DNA from: Dryomyza anilis | Taxonomy: Eukaryota; Arthropoda; Insecta; Diptera; Dryomyzidae | DNA length: 64,000 nt | Direction of reading: 5' to 3' | Assembly: GCA_951804985.1 (NCBI GenBank) | Contig: OX638132.1 | Coordinates: 106,114,526-106,178,525, forward strand | Program-made: the position numbers and the translations under genes | Shown: positions 10,617 through 22,858 of the stretch, piece by piece | Numbering within the stretch: the stretch's first letter is position 1 | Layout: each line of letters begins with the position of its first letter | The notes under the pieces: generated by a model | What the model saw: only the letters and a program-made list of their open reading frames with translations | Database searches by the model: none | What the model was told of the DNA's origin: nothing

Positions 10617-13600
10617 ATGTAAGTAGTGCGCGCAGGAAGGTGGAGATGTTCTTGAATATTATTTGTATTTTGGGATTGTAGGGAAACTTCGTCCGGCACG
10701 GAATTTGTATCTGTTCCGCTGTTGCTGGTGAAAGAAGAAGAGCCGCAGGATGATCCCGAAATGGCGGAAGCTAATTTTTCGTTGCATGACTCGTCCATTG
10801 TTGCCGAACCAGATCCAATGAATTTGTTGGATCCGGTGAACGAATGCGTTGCAACGCCGGATTCAGAAATGGGTTCAGGTAAGGGATCCGATCCGTCTGC
10901 TGGAGGACATTCAAAAGAGGTGTGGAAGGAATGGATGGCCGAATATCCTTGGTTGCTGCACGAGGACGAGGATGAGCATTATGGATACTGTTTATACTGC
11001 AACAATAAACTGAACTTTAAATTCGCCAGAAGTCCGCGATTCCACTTAAAATCTCGTTGTCATCGCGAAAATGCGGAAAACTACTTGGCATTCAAGGCGA
11101 GCGAGGAGAGCGCTAACTTAAGGTAGGTTTGTTTTCCAAGAATTCCTCCTTAAAATGCATGTTAAGTAAATTCGATGTAACTTCCCCATATCATATTCCC
11201 ATACCCAAGCAGATCTTTCTCAGACAATCTATACTAGAGATGAGCCCGTGAGCATGTTTTAGCGTGATTCAAGTGAATCACACATAATTGAATCTTAATT
11301 GAGTCACGTGATTGTGAGTGTGATTAGGACAAAAAAGCCCGTGAGTGACTGTGAGTGAGTACATTTTTTGCGTGAGTCAAATATTTCGCAGATTTGAAAC
11401 ACGTGATTTTAGCGTGATGCACATGAATCACGCGTGATTGAATCTTAATTGACTGACGTGATTATGAGTGAGTGTGAGTAGAACAAAAAAAGCCCGTGAC
11501 TGATTAGAAAATTCGTTTCGTGAGCGTGAGTCAAAACTCACGCACATACCCATCTCTAATCTATACTTTTGGAAGGACAATACTAAACTTGAAGAAAAGA
11601 AAGATTTGGTCCCTGAAGCCCCTTCGAATCTCCGCTACTAAACCGAAATTTTAACGTGCGGAATTGAATTTAGTGCCAAAATGTCCGCTATGATGGTGCA
11701 TAATTGGGGTGTGAATTTAATCATATAGTAGCTAAAAATTCGTAGCGGAGATTCATATTTCCACTACGATGGGGTTTTGAATTGGGAATATGTATCTTTC
11801 AAATATTGTCTGGGGAAGAAGGCTTTTATTATAATTAATAAAAATAATATAAATCTCTTCGGAAAATTCAGTACTATCGGAGTTTGTTAATGGTTGTTTT
11901 GGGTGAGATAAGTAGTAAACCAATTTAATGTTTATAGCACTTCTGTAGAGAACATAAAACAAGAGTTCGGAACGGACAGCAACATTTCGGCCATCAAATA
12001 TAAACGCATGTCGCAGACTGAGCCGCTCTTCAACTTTAACTGGCAGCGTTGGCAGCAGCAACATCCCTGGCTAGAGCGCGACAAGGACGAGAATGCGTAC
12101 GGCTATTGTAAGTACTGCAAAATGCGTCTGTATGCAGAGTTTGGCTACATGCGGCAGCGTCATGAGGAGGGTAACAAGCACAAGTCGGCTGCGCGCGAAT
12201 ATCTGAGAAACGAGGAAATCAACAGCAGCAATCAGGACCTGGGAATTGGGTCATTGATGCATTCAATAATGGAGGAGGGCGAGGACGATGGACACACAGA
12301 GAGTCGCAACGAAGGCGCAACTGATAGCACCGACGATCGGGAGTCACAAGTTGCCCCATCGAAGAAGCGCAAGCGGAGCAGGTAAGGGAAATGTGCGCAG
12401 TAACTCCGTGCACCAATTCAATTGCGCTATTTCAATTCACAGACAATACACGGGTCCGTATCTCGAAATACATCCCAATAGGCAAACAGCGCGATGCAAG
12501 CTTTGCAATGTGACCATGATTGCAGGGAATTTCAGTCGTCATCTGCGGTCGCAGGCTCATCTTGCTACGGAGCGCATGAGCAAGAAAAAGTAAGTCCCAA
12601 TCATCCCGTGATACGAATCCAAATGCTTTTAATAATAATTTCAAAATTCATAGAGCTAACGACTTGAAAGTCAAGGAGGAGTTTAACGGAAAGGCGCGCA
12701 ACTGGAAGGTTTACGCAAAAATTCATCCATGGCTAATCGCGGATCCGGACGATCCTAACACAGGCTATTGCAAATATTGCAAGCGACGGCTGCTGTGCGC
12801 CATACATCCAATGAAGCGGCTGATTCACGAGAAAAGTGACAAGCACATTCATGCGGAGAGGCTCTACAAGAGCGCTCTATCCAGCGCGAACGTAAAGGGC
12901 AAGCACTTGAAGGGCAATCAACAGGAATCAGAACAGGAGGAGGCGAATGAGAACGAAGGCGACGAAGAGGAGAATGAGGAGGAGCAAGAAGTGAACGAGG
13001 AGGCAGAAGATGAGGATGCTGAAGAAGAGGCAGAAGCAAACAATGAGGATTCGGAGGAGCAGTCAGAAACTGCTACCGAACCGAACAATGAGGAAGCCGA
13101 TTCCGAAACTAATGAAGACACTGAAAGCAACGATCAGCCTAATAATTCCAAGTATTTCATTGGCTTTCGAGTGCTTTTCAGTATATAATTCAAGCGTTTC
13201 TTTGTTTTTTTTGTTTGTGTATTTAGAATAACGCGCGTTTTAAAAACGAGCGACGAGTGGTACAACATGTACCCATGGTGCAAGCGAAACCTCGAGGACC
13301 CTGACTACTACTACTGCGTTTATTGCAAAACAAACCTTACTAAGAGCAATAGCCGCTTGAAGCACGAGAAGGGAAAGCGACATCTAGCCGCGATGAAAGA
13401 GTACTTATTGGAAAATGCGGAGACACCTGAGTATGAATTATTTGACTAACATATATAGTACGCGTGATTATACCAAGTTGTTCTCGAACCCAACAGCCAA
13501 TATCAGGACAAACGCAAAACATATCCGTGGTTGGTGCAGACCAAGCGGAATCCGCAGTATGTCTTCTGCAGGTATTGCCGCATTCGCTTTTCGTCAACGC

Positions 13601-15650
13601 ACAGCCGCACTAAACACGAGGCCACGAAGCGACACATCGACTCGGCAAAGCAATTTCTGCACAAGTACTATTCTACATGGTCTGTGTACTCGACGTGGCT
13701 TATTTATCGTTTTTGTTTTGTTTTTATTTGTTGACAGAGACGCAGAATCGCAGTCAAACGCCGCGGTTGCCGTACAACCGTCGTCTGGCAGTTCGCCTAG
13801 GAAGTCGCAAGCGCCTGTTGTTGCCAAAGTGAAGCCCTTGATGGCGCAGCGCCCATTGACAACGAAGGTGAACTTGCTGCGCAGTAAGTTCCCCTGGGTT
13901 ATCTTCAAGCGCAATGAACTGCAGCCTAACTACGGCTACTGCAAATACTGCGAAATGCGAGTCTATCTGCCGACCGAAAAATTCGCCGCCAAGCATCAAC
14001 GCACCTTGAAGCACAATCGCATTCGGCTGCTGATGAAGCGCCATCCCACGTTGGCTGACAACATTTCGCCACAGACACGTCAGAGTACGTCCGCCGCAAA
14101 CACAGACGAAGCGGCGGCGACTCCAGTGAATGATGTGTCCTACGACTGGACCTCTCTGAACGAAGCCTATCCGTGGCTGCTGCCCGACAAGCAGAAAGAG
14201 CGGCACTACGCCTACTGTCAGTACTGCGACGTACGCATCAACATTCAGGTCAACATAGCGAAGGATCGGCACCAGGCGACGCAAAAGCATCGAGCAGCGC
14301 AAAAAGTATTTTTGAAAAACAATGAGAACAGTGTCGCCGAAGATCAAACCGCCGCAGAGCCAGCGGAGGCGGTGGAAGAAGACGCGGATATGGTGATCGT
14401 CGAGGATGACGAGCAGAGTGTGAAGTGAGTTGCTTTGTTTTTCTTGCTCTGCGACATTTGTGGAACTAATTGTTTCTGTTTCTAGATCGGAGCCTATGGA
14501 TGAGGACGATGTTTTGGAATATCTGCTTCAACGATCCGAACTCGCCAAGACATCAGCTGCCATGGAGACAGACGATCGTCAGAAAATTAAAGACCGTGCC
14601 AGACGCTTGACCACCGCACATCTGGAGTTGATGCGCTTATCGCGCAATATAAATGATTCGATAACGCCAAAGAAAGCGGCGCGTTACTCTATGCCAGCAG
14701 GCCTGTTTCACACTTCGGCTGCCATTGCTGCTTTGCTGTCGCCGCCTAAGGTACCAGCGCCGTCGCCGCAATCAGCAACGCCGGCGCTACCAATACCGCG
14801 AAACAACATTGAACTCTTCTTTGACAGCGTCTGCGAGAGTGTAAAAACGTTACCGTCGGACCTGGCGGCCGAGGGCAAGATCAAAATAATGCAGCTGGTA
14901 GCCGAGCTGGAGACACGGGCACTGCAACGTAGTCAGTCTACGGATTTACAACCAAATTCAAGCGCCACACAAATTGTTGCTATGCCGCTGACTCCGCGTA
15001 GCGCCTGCTCGCCCGTCAAGTCTAACGACGTGGCTAGTTCCACCACCAACGGATCGACGTCCGCGGACGTCATCTGCTCGCCTGCCAAAGCAGATGCCAC
15101 CGACCCCAATATTCGATCTGTAAAACTAAGCACGACCCAAATATCAAAGATCAACGCCTCCGAGCACTGTATTAAGCGGATGCAACTTAATCCCGCAGCA
15201 CATGTCGGTGTCAAACCGACAGAAGCTGCTGCAACCGCTATGCCGCGCTTGGTTCAAGCGCCACAATCTGTGCTGAAATTGACGCCTTCCCCTGGAACGG
15301 CCTCGCAGCCGCAGAGAATACAGTTTAACAACATACAGTCCACCATCTCCAACACCTCCATTGCATATCAACGGCCAAATGCTCAGCAGGTAGCGCGGCC
15401 CTTGGACACTATGAGCACACAACGTTCGCAGCAGCAACAACAACCCCTAAACAGCTCGGCGGTCATTGACAACGGCTATAGACGCATCCAGCTGGGCACA
15501 CGACCGCAAACAGCCACGGCAACGTCAGTTTCAAACACTCCGCCGGACCTGGGTTTCCGACGCATTCATCTGCCGTACAAGGTGCCGAATACGCAGGCCT
15601 CAACACACTCGACAAACTACGCAACCATTAATCTGACGAAGGATGATTAA
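10617..15650 (+). CDS. Su(var)3-7: Su(var)3-7, heterochromatin protein with widely spaced zinc fingers and BESS motif
   Basis: Nine coding segments: 10617-10618, 10682-11122, 11938-12381, 12443-12589, 12654-13151, 13227-13430, 13497-13664, 13738-14424 and 14486-15650. They join in frame to about 1251 residues. Every intron is phase 2. The first joins AT to G, which creates the start codon. Eight finger units, most with a W-box PWL before a CxxC and paired histidines, lie at about 85-130, 185-230, 300-336 (weak W box), 368-411, 522-563, 586-624, 685-727 and 776-820. An acidic tract covers about 435-505. The BESS motif is at about 970-1006 (NNIELFFDSVCESVKTLPSD). In D. melanogaster the protein binds DNA and HP1 at heterochromatin and is a dose-dependent modifier of position-effect variegation. 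The donor of exon 7 (13665) is the least certain splice site. Confidence 0.92.
11235..11558. mobile_element. hAT-type MITE in a Su(var)3-7 intron
   Basis: Terminal repeats TAGAGATG...CATCTCTA are flanked by the perfect 8-base direct repeat ATCTATAC (11227-11234 and 11559-11566), the hAT hallmark. The 324-bp body holds two tandem copies of a GTGATT/GTGAGTGTGA-rich block. It is noncoding. Confidence 0.88.
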
Positions 15651-16313
15651 GCGATGGACGATTAGTTGCTTTGATTTTATAAATAGTTTATATATGTTCA
15701 ACTGATTGCTATATGTATGACTCAGTCAGCGCACGCTTGCGATGGTTAGGCGTAGAGCAGAGCGTGCGTATTTGACAGAGCAAACATGAACTTGCACTGA
15801 ACTCGCAATTGCTCCATTCGAGTATAAAGAGTTTTTATGTTTTAGTCTAAGAATACTGCGTTTTTTTTACACAGGTTGAATGTCAGGCCTCATGTTTACA
15901 GAAGACATTTCAGCCTATGGGCGCGAATATACATTATATTTATTTTATATGTCACTTATTTGGACTCTTGTATTATTCGATATTATTACAAGTGAAGTCG
16001 CGATGAGCTGCAAATATTGTATTGTATCCAGCAGCAGCACTTTGTATACTTTGCATTCTCCATATTCAGGATTAATAACTGTTTTATTAATAAGTTTTAA
16101 AATATATCGAGTATTTCTTATGTATTTATATAGAAATCATTGTTTTACACAAAGAAAAAAAAAGAAGAGAAATATTAAACCTATTCCAGAACTGTGCATT
16201 GCCTTACTTGAAACGATATAATTCCAAAATTAAAGTTCCATTAAATTCATTTACTAAATATCTTATTGCAAACTATGCAATTGAATCAACATTTTTGAAT
16301 TGTGTATATGCAC

Positions 16314-16319
16314 AATAAA
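16314..16319 (+). terminator. Candidate poly(A) signal of Su(var)3-7
   Basis: AATAAA about 660 bases after the stop codon. Another AATAAA lies at 16698-16703. Nothing in the sequence separates the two. The intervening 15651-16310 has no coding signal and is probably 3' UTR. Confidence 0.35.
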
Positions 16320-16756
16320 TATAATCAAACAATAACATCGACTCTTTGTTCTGAACAACTTCGTGAGCAAAATCATTCGCATAACGTTATTTTATTCGTT
16401 TATCTAAAATATATATATTGTCGTTGTACAAGTAAAACTTGCCAAATAGATCAATAAACTTGTGCCCATCATTTTATACATTAGATTTCGAAAAATTCTA
16501 GAATGCACTTTACTTCATCAACGACGATATTTCAGGAGTTTACCATATGCTGGCTGGACTTAATTCTAATAGAAGCACTCAAGCGGATCTTCATTTCAAA
16601 CTGTACAAGTTGAGATACGATGTTTGCCTATACCGCGTAATCATTCCCAATAACTTTTAATACATTCAGAATTTGCTGTTGGCCTATAAATTATATTAAT
16701 AAAGTGAAATGAAATAAAATATTTTTGTCTGTGTGTATTTCATTTCAATATTCCCT

Positions 16757-17475
16757 GCACAGAAATAAAAAACTGTGTACATATAACAAAAATGTTATTC
16801 AGTGCAATTAATTTTTAATTGAAACTCAGCCGATGTAACTTTTAATTGTATTGAATTCCATTTTCGTAATAATGAGAAATCGTAAATTGAAGAAAATTTA
16901 ACAACTTTTTTTGATATATGTATTGATATTAAAGTTGTTATTTATATATTAAATGTTTTATTGAGAATTTTTAATAGACTTTTATTAAATATTTAGTAAA
17001 ACGAATTAAAAATTGTTTTGCATTTTTAATTGGATTAAATATATTCAGGTCATTTTTATATTATGCTTTTTTTATATTCAGACCATTTGTATAGAATCTC
17101 TTAGATATCGGTTCACGAATTTGCAAAATCCGATATTGGCTACATTGCTCCCAATATTATTCGAATTCATCAGCGGCTATAGAAGCAGTCATTAATACGG
17201 TCAAAAAGTACTCCACATGGCGTTGTGAAATATAAACACAAAGCAAAATAAAAAAAACAAGAAAATCAAATGTAACAAATAATAGTTGTAAATACAATTA
17301 ATAATTTAATTGTATTCACGTAATATTAAATTGATTCATATTAATATTTTAAATAAAAAATGTGTCAATACAATTAAATAATTAGTAAATACATTCATAT
17401 TTTTAATTGGAATACGTTTTTGTTTTCTATTAATATCAATTGTTATATATACGTACAATATTTTTTTTCTGCGTG
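16757..17475. mobile_element. ACACAGAAAAAA-end family element, copy 2
   Basis: Same internal blocks as 4906-5814, with degraded ends (GCACAGAAATAAAAAA and TTTTTTTTCTGCGTGC). It is shorter by about 190 bases. Confidence 0.7.
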
Positions 17476-17805
17476 CTCTTTTCAGAGAGTATATATAGTA
17501 AAGTGATATCATCCGAATTGGTTGCAGTTCGATGGCTCGATTGTAGCAAGTAAACATGATTAAAATGTTTTTTTTATGATAAATGCGTCAAATGTGCAGC
17601 GAAAATAATCAAATTTTATATCTCCCTAATATTGTTAATAACTGTTTTTTTAATATTTATATTTTTTCTGTCTTAATTCGACGCATTTAACATAAGAAAA
17701 CCCATTGTACTCATGTTTACTTGCTACAATCAATTCATCGAACTGCAACGAACTCGGATGATATCATTTTACTAACCAAATCGGATGACATCACTTTACT
17801 ATATA

Positions 17806-18056
17806 CCGTCATTGTGGAACTAAAAGTCGCCAAATACATTTTTAAGAAAAATCCTAAATTTTGAATTGGTTCGTTGTTATTATAAAAAGTAATTGATACA
17901 TTTTTTAAGTTGAAATACCCATCGACAGATTGACATTTTCTTATCACTTGGAACAAATATTGAGCTCATCGATCAGAAATTGACAGATATATAAAGATTT
18001 TTGTAAATGAATAAAAGGTATTTTGAAAATGTTGTTGGTGACTTCTACAACGACGC
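17806..18056. mobile_element. Mariner-type MITE, TCGTCGTTGTAGAAC family, copy 1
   Basis: Terminal repeats CCGTCATTGTGGAACTAAAA and the inverse at about 18044-18056. Flanked by TA on both sides. Homologous to 43464-43706 and 51760-52001. Confidence 0.75.
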
Positions 18057-18069
18057 TATACTCTCTGCT

Positions 18070-18168
18070 CTTTGTGCGTGCCTGCAAATTTAATCGTCAG
18101 GCTAGTGCGTCACCTATCGGCGTGCCCTTGCTATCAAAATCAGGCACTCGTCCATCTCTAGTTGAGAT
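18070..18168. mobile_element. hAT-type MITE fragment
   Basis: The right end CACTCGTCCATCTCTAG and an internal ATCAAAATCAGGCAC block match the element at 39570-39690. The left end is missing, next to the preceding MITE. Confidence 0.5.
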
Positions 18169-18259
18169 TAACAATAAAATACTTTTCTTTCGATCTACCT
18201 CGCCTAAAAATGTCATTTTCACTACACTTTCAGATTTAATTTGTCCAAACAATTTTTAA

Positions 18260-19005
18260 AAATGCACAATTTTATTAAAAATTACATAAATTTGAACAAT
18301 AAATATTTGTACACATTTTCCTACACATTTTATATACATTTTTAATAAATAAAATACATAGTATAACATAATAACTTCATTCTTTTCTAAGAAAGGAAAT
18401 CTTTCCTTGAAGCAAACTTATGTTTTTAATGGCAATGATTGGGAAAAGTCTAAACAAAGTATATCTAAATTTGTATATAATTTGCCAGAAAATTCAAAAA
18501 TTTCAAAAAGTAATCTATATAAAAAAACTTCAACAAACAGTTTTTTACTTCCTGATATACAACACAATTTGAACTGGTTGTGTAGATTACAAAGGCGATT
18601 CACTTTTTGGACATTTTCAATATTTGATTTATTTTTGGTATCCCTATTGTTAATATTCCAAATACGTTCTGATTTGCTGTTTGTATTGTAATATATTTGA
18701 TAACAAAACTTCTCATTGTTTCTGACTTAGTTTGTAGAGATTCAAATAATATTTTAAAATCTGTGAATATCCCAATTACATGTGACATAAATTCAAAATA
18801 CCCTGCAGTTATATCTAAACTAGTAGCATAAATATATAGTATTCATATTAGTAACCATGTTTCTAGATCGGTAACTAGTTAAAATGGATGCAGAGAAAAA
18901 ATTACAGTTCATTGTATGAAATTGGGGTCGAATTCGGGCTAGTTGAGTGTCTACGGAGAACAACACTACTATTCAACTAGTCCGTTACACTGCAGGGTAT
19001 ATTCA
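18260..19005. other. AT-rich spacer, nothing recognised
   Basis: No convincing gene or repeat was identified here. Confidence 0.45.
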
Positions 19006-19011
19006 AACACT

Positions 19012-19400
19012 GGAGTGCAATCGCGTAAGTCGATACTCGACAATCGTTTCAACGAGAGCTGTGAATGATATCGTCTGCTCGATTGCAGATTCTTGCTTCA
19101 CGTAATTTTTAAGCGATACTATCGTTTTATACTAGTTTTTTCTACTAAACTTCCCGCTGAATATATTTTTATTATTGAAATCGTATGTTTTGAAATCTAA
19201 ATTAAATTTTTTTATCAACATGCTTTTTATTAAAATGTTTGTCAACTAACGCAAAACAAAAATTCTATGAAAACGATTCCTCAAGTGATGTCGAGCAGCA
19301 ACTATCGTCAGTTCGATAGCGTATAGAGATATGTGTAGCAAAAACGATAGAAAAACTATCGTTTTTGTTCGATATCGAGTTACGCGATTCCACTCCTAAA
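19012..19400. mobile_element. MITE with GGAGTGnAATCGCGTAA ends
   Basis: The left GGAGTGCAATCGCGTAAGTC and the right inverse (about 19374-19398, ACGCGATTCCACTCC) are terminal inverted repeats. Internal ACGATAG/CTATCGTT inverted blocks are also present. It is noncoding. Confidence 0.65.
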
Positions 19401-19678
19401 CTAAGAAAATAATCGAGCGAGCATGCTAACGAAATTATTTTCAGTTAAATCACATTGGGTTTAAAATCGAACGTTCGTGAAATGCCCCTGAAGGTATGCA
19501 GCATTTACTGTATGTAGCAGAAATGTGAAATGAATACATACATCTAGGGGAAGCATATTCGCGTTGAACTGAACTTTGTGTTCGATGTCACCCTGCTCGT
19601 CCTACAATTCATAGACTTGTAGAATTCTTTTTGGATGGCACAATTTTATAAAACACACATAATAAGCAATAGTAATGC

Positions 19679-19930
19679 CTGGTTTTCACTATGTCATTTT
19701 GTGTCATATTTGCTTACTTTACATTATGTCTGGTTTTCACTATGTCAGTTTGTGTCATATTTGTTTTCTTTAAATTATGATTGCGACGCAGAAATTGCCT
19801 AAAATTAAAATATTCATTAGCCATATCATTCGATATCAAAATGCCAACATGTGGCATTTTTTTTAGAACTTTGCCATATCGAAAAACAACAGTTTCGAAC
19901 ACAAAATGACATAGTGAAAATCAAGCATAA
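19679..19930. mobile_element. MITE with GGTTTTCACTATGTCA ends
   Basis: Two direct copies of GGTTTTCACTATGTCA at the left (about 19681 and 19733) face the inverse TGACATAGTGAAAATC at about 19908. TAATGC occurs on both outer sides, a possible target duplication. Confidence 0.65.
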
Positions 19931-20042
19931 TGCTGGTCTTTAATAAAATAGTTTATTAAGCAAATACTCATACCATTGTAAACGGAACAGAAGACAATTC
20001 AAATAAAAAAAAAAGATTTAAAATAATATAAAAAAATACAAT

Positions 20043-20290
20043 CCCCAGCGACTGCCAACTTCTTTTTCATTGAAAATACTTTTCTATGCGACGCTACCTC
20101 TCGGCAGTAAATGGCAAACCTACGAGAGTAAAACATTGCCTATGAAAAGCTCTCACCCGCCGTTCGAATTCGGCAATAAACTGTAGGTCCCATCAGTTTG
20201 CGTACAAATATAACACACACAGCTCAAATGGTGAGATAGCTCGGCCGAAGTTCTATACAGGATTGAGCGCCAAACTATTATTATATTATT
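20043..20290 (+). mobile_element. SINE-like element, body copy 1 (head degraded)
   Basis: It shares with 60061-60285 the blocks GCTACCTCTCG, GTAAATGGCAAACCTACGAG, CTCACCCGCCGTTCGAATTC and AAACTGTAGGTCCCA. It ends in a TTATTATATTATT tail. The tRNA-like head present at 59.99 kb is not recognisable here. Confidence 0.65.
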
Positions 20291-20489
20291 CGGAAAATGA
20301 CACCAGTTTAAATTATCTTTTCGATATTAGACGCATAAAATCTTGCGCTAGAATACATAAATTTGATTTTATGTGTAAAAATTTGATTTAACATTTTTCA
20401 AAACAGAACAAATTTTGTAAATAAAAATCGTTACTACTTAAATGGCAAAATTGTGTAGCGCCATGTATCCCCTTGAGACCTCTATTTAA

Positions 20490-21221
20490 GAAAATAAGGT
20501 ACGACTCTTGCTTAAAAAGTTACAATTACCATATTAAGGCCCGTTAACTCAAAAAAATCACAAACTGCAAGACCACAATCCTTTTCTCAACATATCGTTC
20601 TATGATAATCTAACATATATATATATATATATATGATTTGGTATTAATTTAATGAATATTTTGGATACACATATATTGAAATAAACATTTCCGCGCTTTA
20701 AAAATGGGAAAATGTGCAATTCTTTAATTCATCATTTTAAATTATCACAAAACACCACACAAAAAGCGAACTAATCACAGAATTTGATTTGAAATTAATA
20801 AAGGCCGCGGCGATTCACCAAGGGACATCTGTATTACACATTTAAGCTAAAATGCCCAGTTGAGTTTCGGTAGTCATTGCGGCAAACTGAATTTTTTTTT
20901 TTTTGTTTATTATTATATTTTTGATGTTTCCTTTCACTTTGTGACATTAATTTCTAATTGGTGAATTATTTTGAAGTTCTACACTTGTTTAAGTAAACAG
21001 CCGATAAAATTTAGATAAGTTATGAACAAAAATTTAAACATGTTTGGAATTAAAGCAGAGGTTAGCAAATCCCTGTTTAAGAAAGTTTAACTTTTGAGAT
21101 GAAATAACGGGCCTAAATATTTGTGTACATTTTAATTTTCTGATTTTATAATTTTCAAGAAAAAATGTGCCTTTTTTAAACAAGTATTTATAACTTTTTA
21201 ACCAAGAGTCGTATTTTATTT
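20490..21221. mobile_element. MITE with TACGACTCTTG ends
   Basis: TACGACTCTTGCTTAAAAAG at about 20500 and its inverse at about 21195-21213 are terminal inverted repeats. Inner AGGCCCGTTA/TAACGGGCCT blocks are also inverted. A short (AT)n lies at 20611-20634. Confidence 0.65.
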
Positions 21222-21599
21222 ATACATAAAAAATATGTTTAACATTTTTTCCCACGATGTAAAAACGTCCCGGGTAGTAAATTTTGCAGGTCTTGCCCTG
21301 CTATAACAACTTCTTAGCATGCTCAATATATTCTCCCAAATATTCATTCAAAATATTCTGCCATCACTGAAGTTAGTGCACTTCCAACACACCTTCTAAA
21401 GAATCGGCGCCAATCGATTTGGTGACTAATAATTTTCAAATAAAAAAAACGAAGCGCCTTCTAATGGAATGCTAACAGCAATGAGTCAAACTATTTTCAT
21501 TTCATATAAAAAAAGAAGAAAGGAAATCATTTAGTCAGGAAAGTGTTCTACCTGTATGAGAATCTGTGCTAAGAAGCTATGCTTACGCCTGAAATTTAC

Positions 21600-22120
21600 T
21601 ACACTCAGAAGAAAATGTACCATTAAGTACTTTATGGTATATTTTATATTTATACTTCTATTATGGCAAGGGACTCAAAAATAACTGCAGCCTCAAGTAC
21701 TACAATCAATTATTGGAAACCAAAGCAAACATTAAATGTTTTATAACCTTTTTCAGCAAGAAGTGTCTTTTTATGTGTCTGTTGTAAAAGTGATTATCAA
21801 TTTCGACATTTAAATTAAATAATATATACAATAAATTAACTAAAATACATTTTTGTTTTAATAAATTATTAGGAAAATGTAATACGACTATACCATAAAA
21901 TTAATAATACGTATCATTAAATCTGTATAGGTCATTCTTATTGTAATTAAAAAAATCACATTATAAAATTTATGGTACAACCACACATTGTATTAATAGT
22001 TCCAATATTACTGAATTAATGGGACGCATCCTATTGACCAATTTTAATGGTATAAATGATTGTTTTTCTATTGAAATACTATCAATTTACCATGATTTTT
22101 TTATGGTGTACTACATTTTA
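21600..22120. mobile_element. ACACTCAGAAAAAA-end family element, copy 1
   Basis: It begins ACACTCAGAAGAAAATGTAC and shares long interior blocks (for example TTAATAATACGTATCATTAAAT) with 48805-49687. The right terminus is truncated. Confidence 0.65.
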
Positions 22121-22129
22121 TTCATACTT

Positions 22130-22850
22130 TTTTTTTGAAACATTTAAACTTTTTTTGCTTATCTCACAAACAAAATTTTTCAAGCATAAATGCAAATTTT
22201 TGAATTGAAGCGCGTTGTTTTATGCGTCTAATGACGAAGACAATTCCATTCCTTTCTCTTGTTGGAATTTGATGGGCTATATCTCAAAAACGAATCGCTA
22301 CAAATGTATCCAATATTTGGTGCAACTTTTACAGGACCAAAATGGCACCAAAATGTCACCAAAATGGGGAATGTGTATTTTTTTAGGAAAATCAATTGAG
22401 TGTATTTTATAGTTTGATATAATTCAGACATTTGTACCCTCAATTTTATATTAAATAAAAAAATATATTTTGAAAAATATCAGTTTTTCGAAACCGAAAG
22501 GTTACAGTTTCCACGTTGGCGGTTTCAGTAACATCCATCTGAAACCAATATTTACATCACCTGTGAAGTCTGTAGGATTTAACGTGATCAAATACCGGAA
22601 TTGACATCTCTAGTAGTAGCAGTCTGACTGCAGATCAGAAGGTTGCGTATGTAATTGTTTTTTTATTTTTTTGTTTAAGAATTGTTATAAAAAACATTAA
22701 TTATAGCAGTTCAGTAATTATTATTTTTTTTTATTCAGAAATGCATTATTTTGTTGCTTTACTCTTAACAAATTACCTGAATTCATGAACCTTATGATAA
22801 CGTTAATAATTCAGTCTGCGAAAAATTCATACGTTTTGTGAAAAACAAAA
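22130..22850. other. Spacer downstream of TBC1D5
   Basis: AT-rich. A second AATAAA on the minus strand at 22729-22734 could serve TBC1D5. Nothing else was recognised. Confidence 0.4.
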
Positions 22851-22852
22851 TT

Positions 22853-22858
22853 TTTATT
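22853..22858 (-). terminator. AATAAA overlapping the TBC1D5 stop codon
   Basis: On the minus strand GAATAAAA contains both the TAA stop (22856-22854) and a canonical AATAAA. Use as a poly(A) signal is uncertain, since another lies about 120 bases downstream. Confidence 0.3.

Noticed and set aside
12918..13130. Serine-rich minus-strand frame
   Set aside because: Antisense shadow of the Glu/Asp-rich tract of Su(var)3-7.
13740..14350. Long minus-strand frame opposite Su(var)3-7 exon 8
   Set aside because: Shadow of GC-richer coding DNA. The plus strand encodes two clear fingers.
13415..14428. A 337-codon open frame across 13415-14428
   Set aside because: Only the part from 13738 is real exon. 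Upstream it reads through introns in a frame that misses the finger encoded at 13497-13664.
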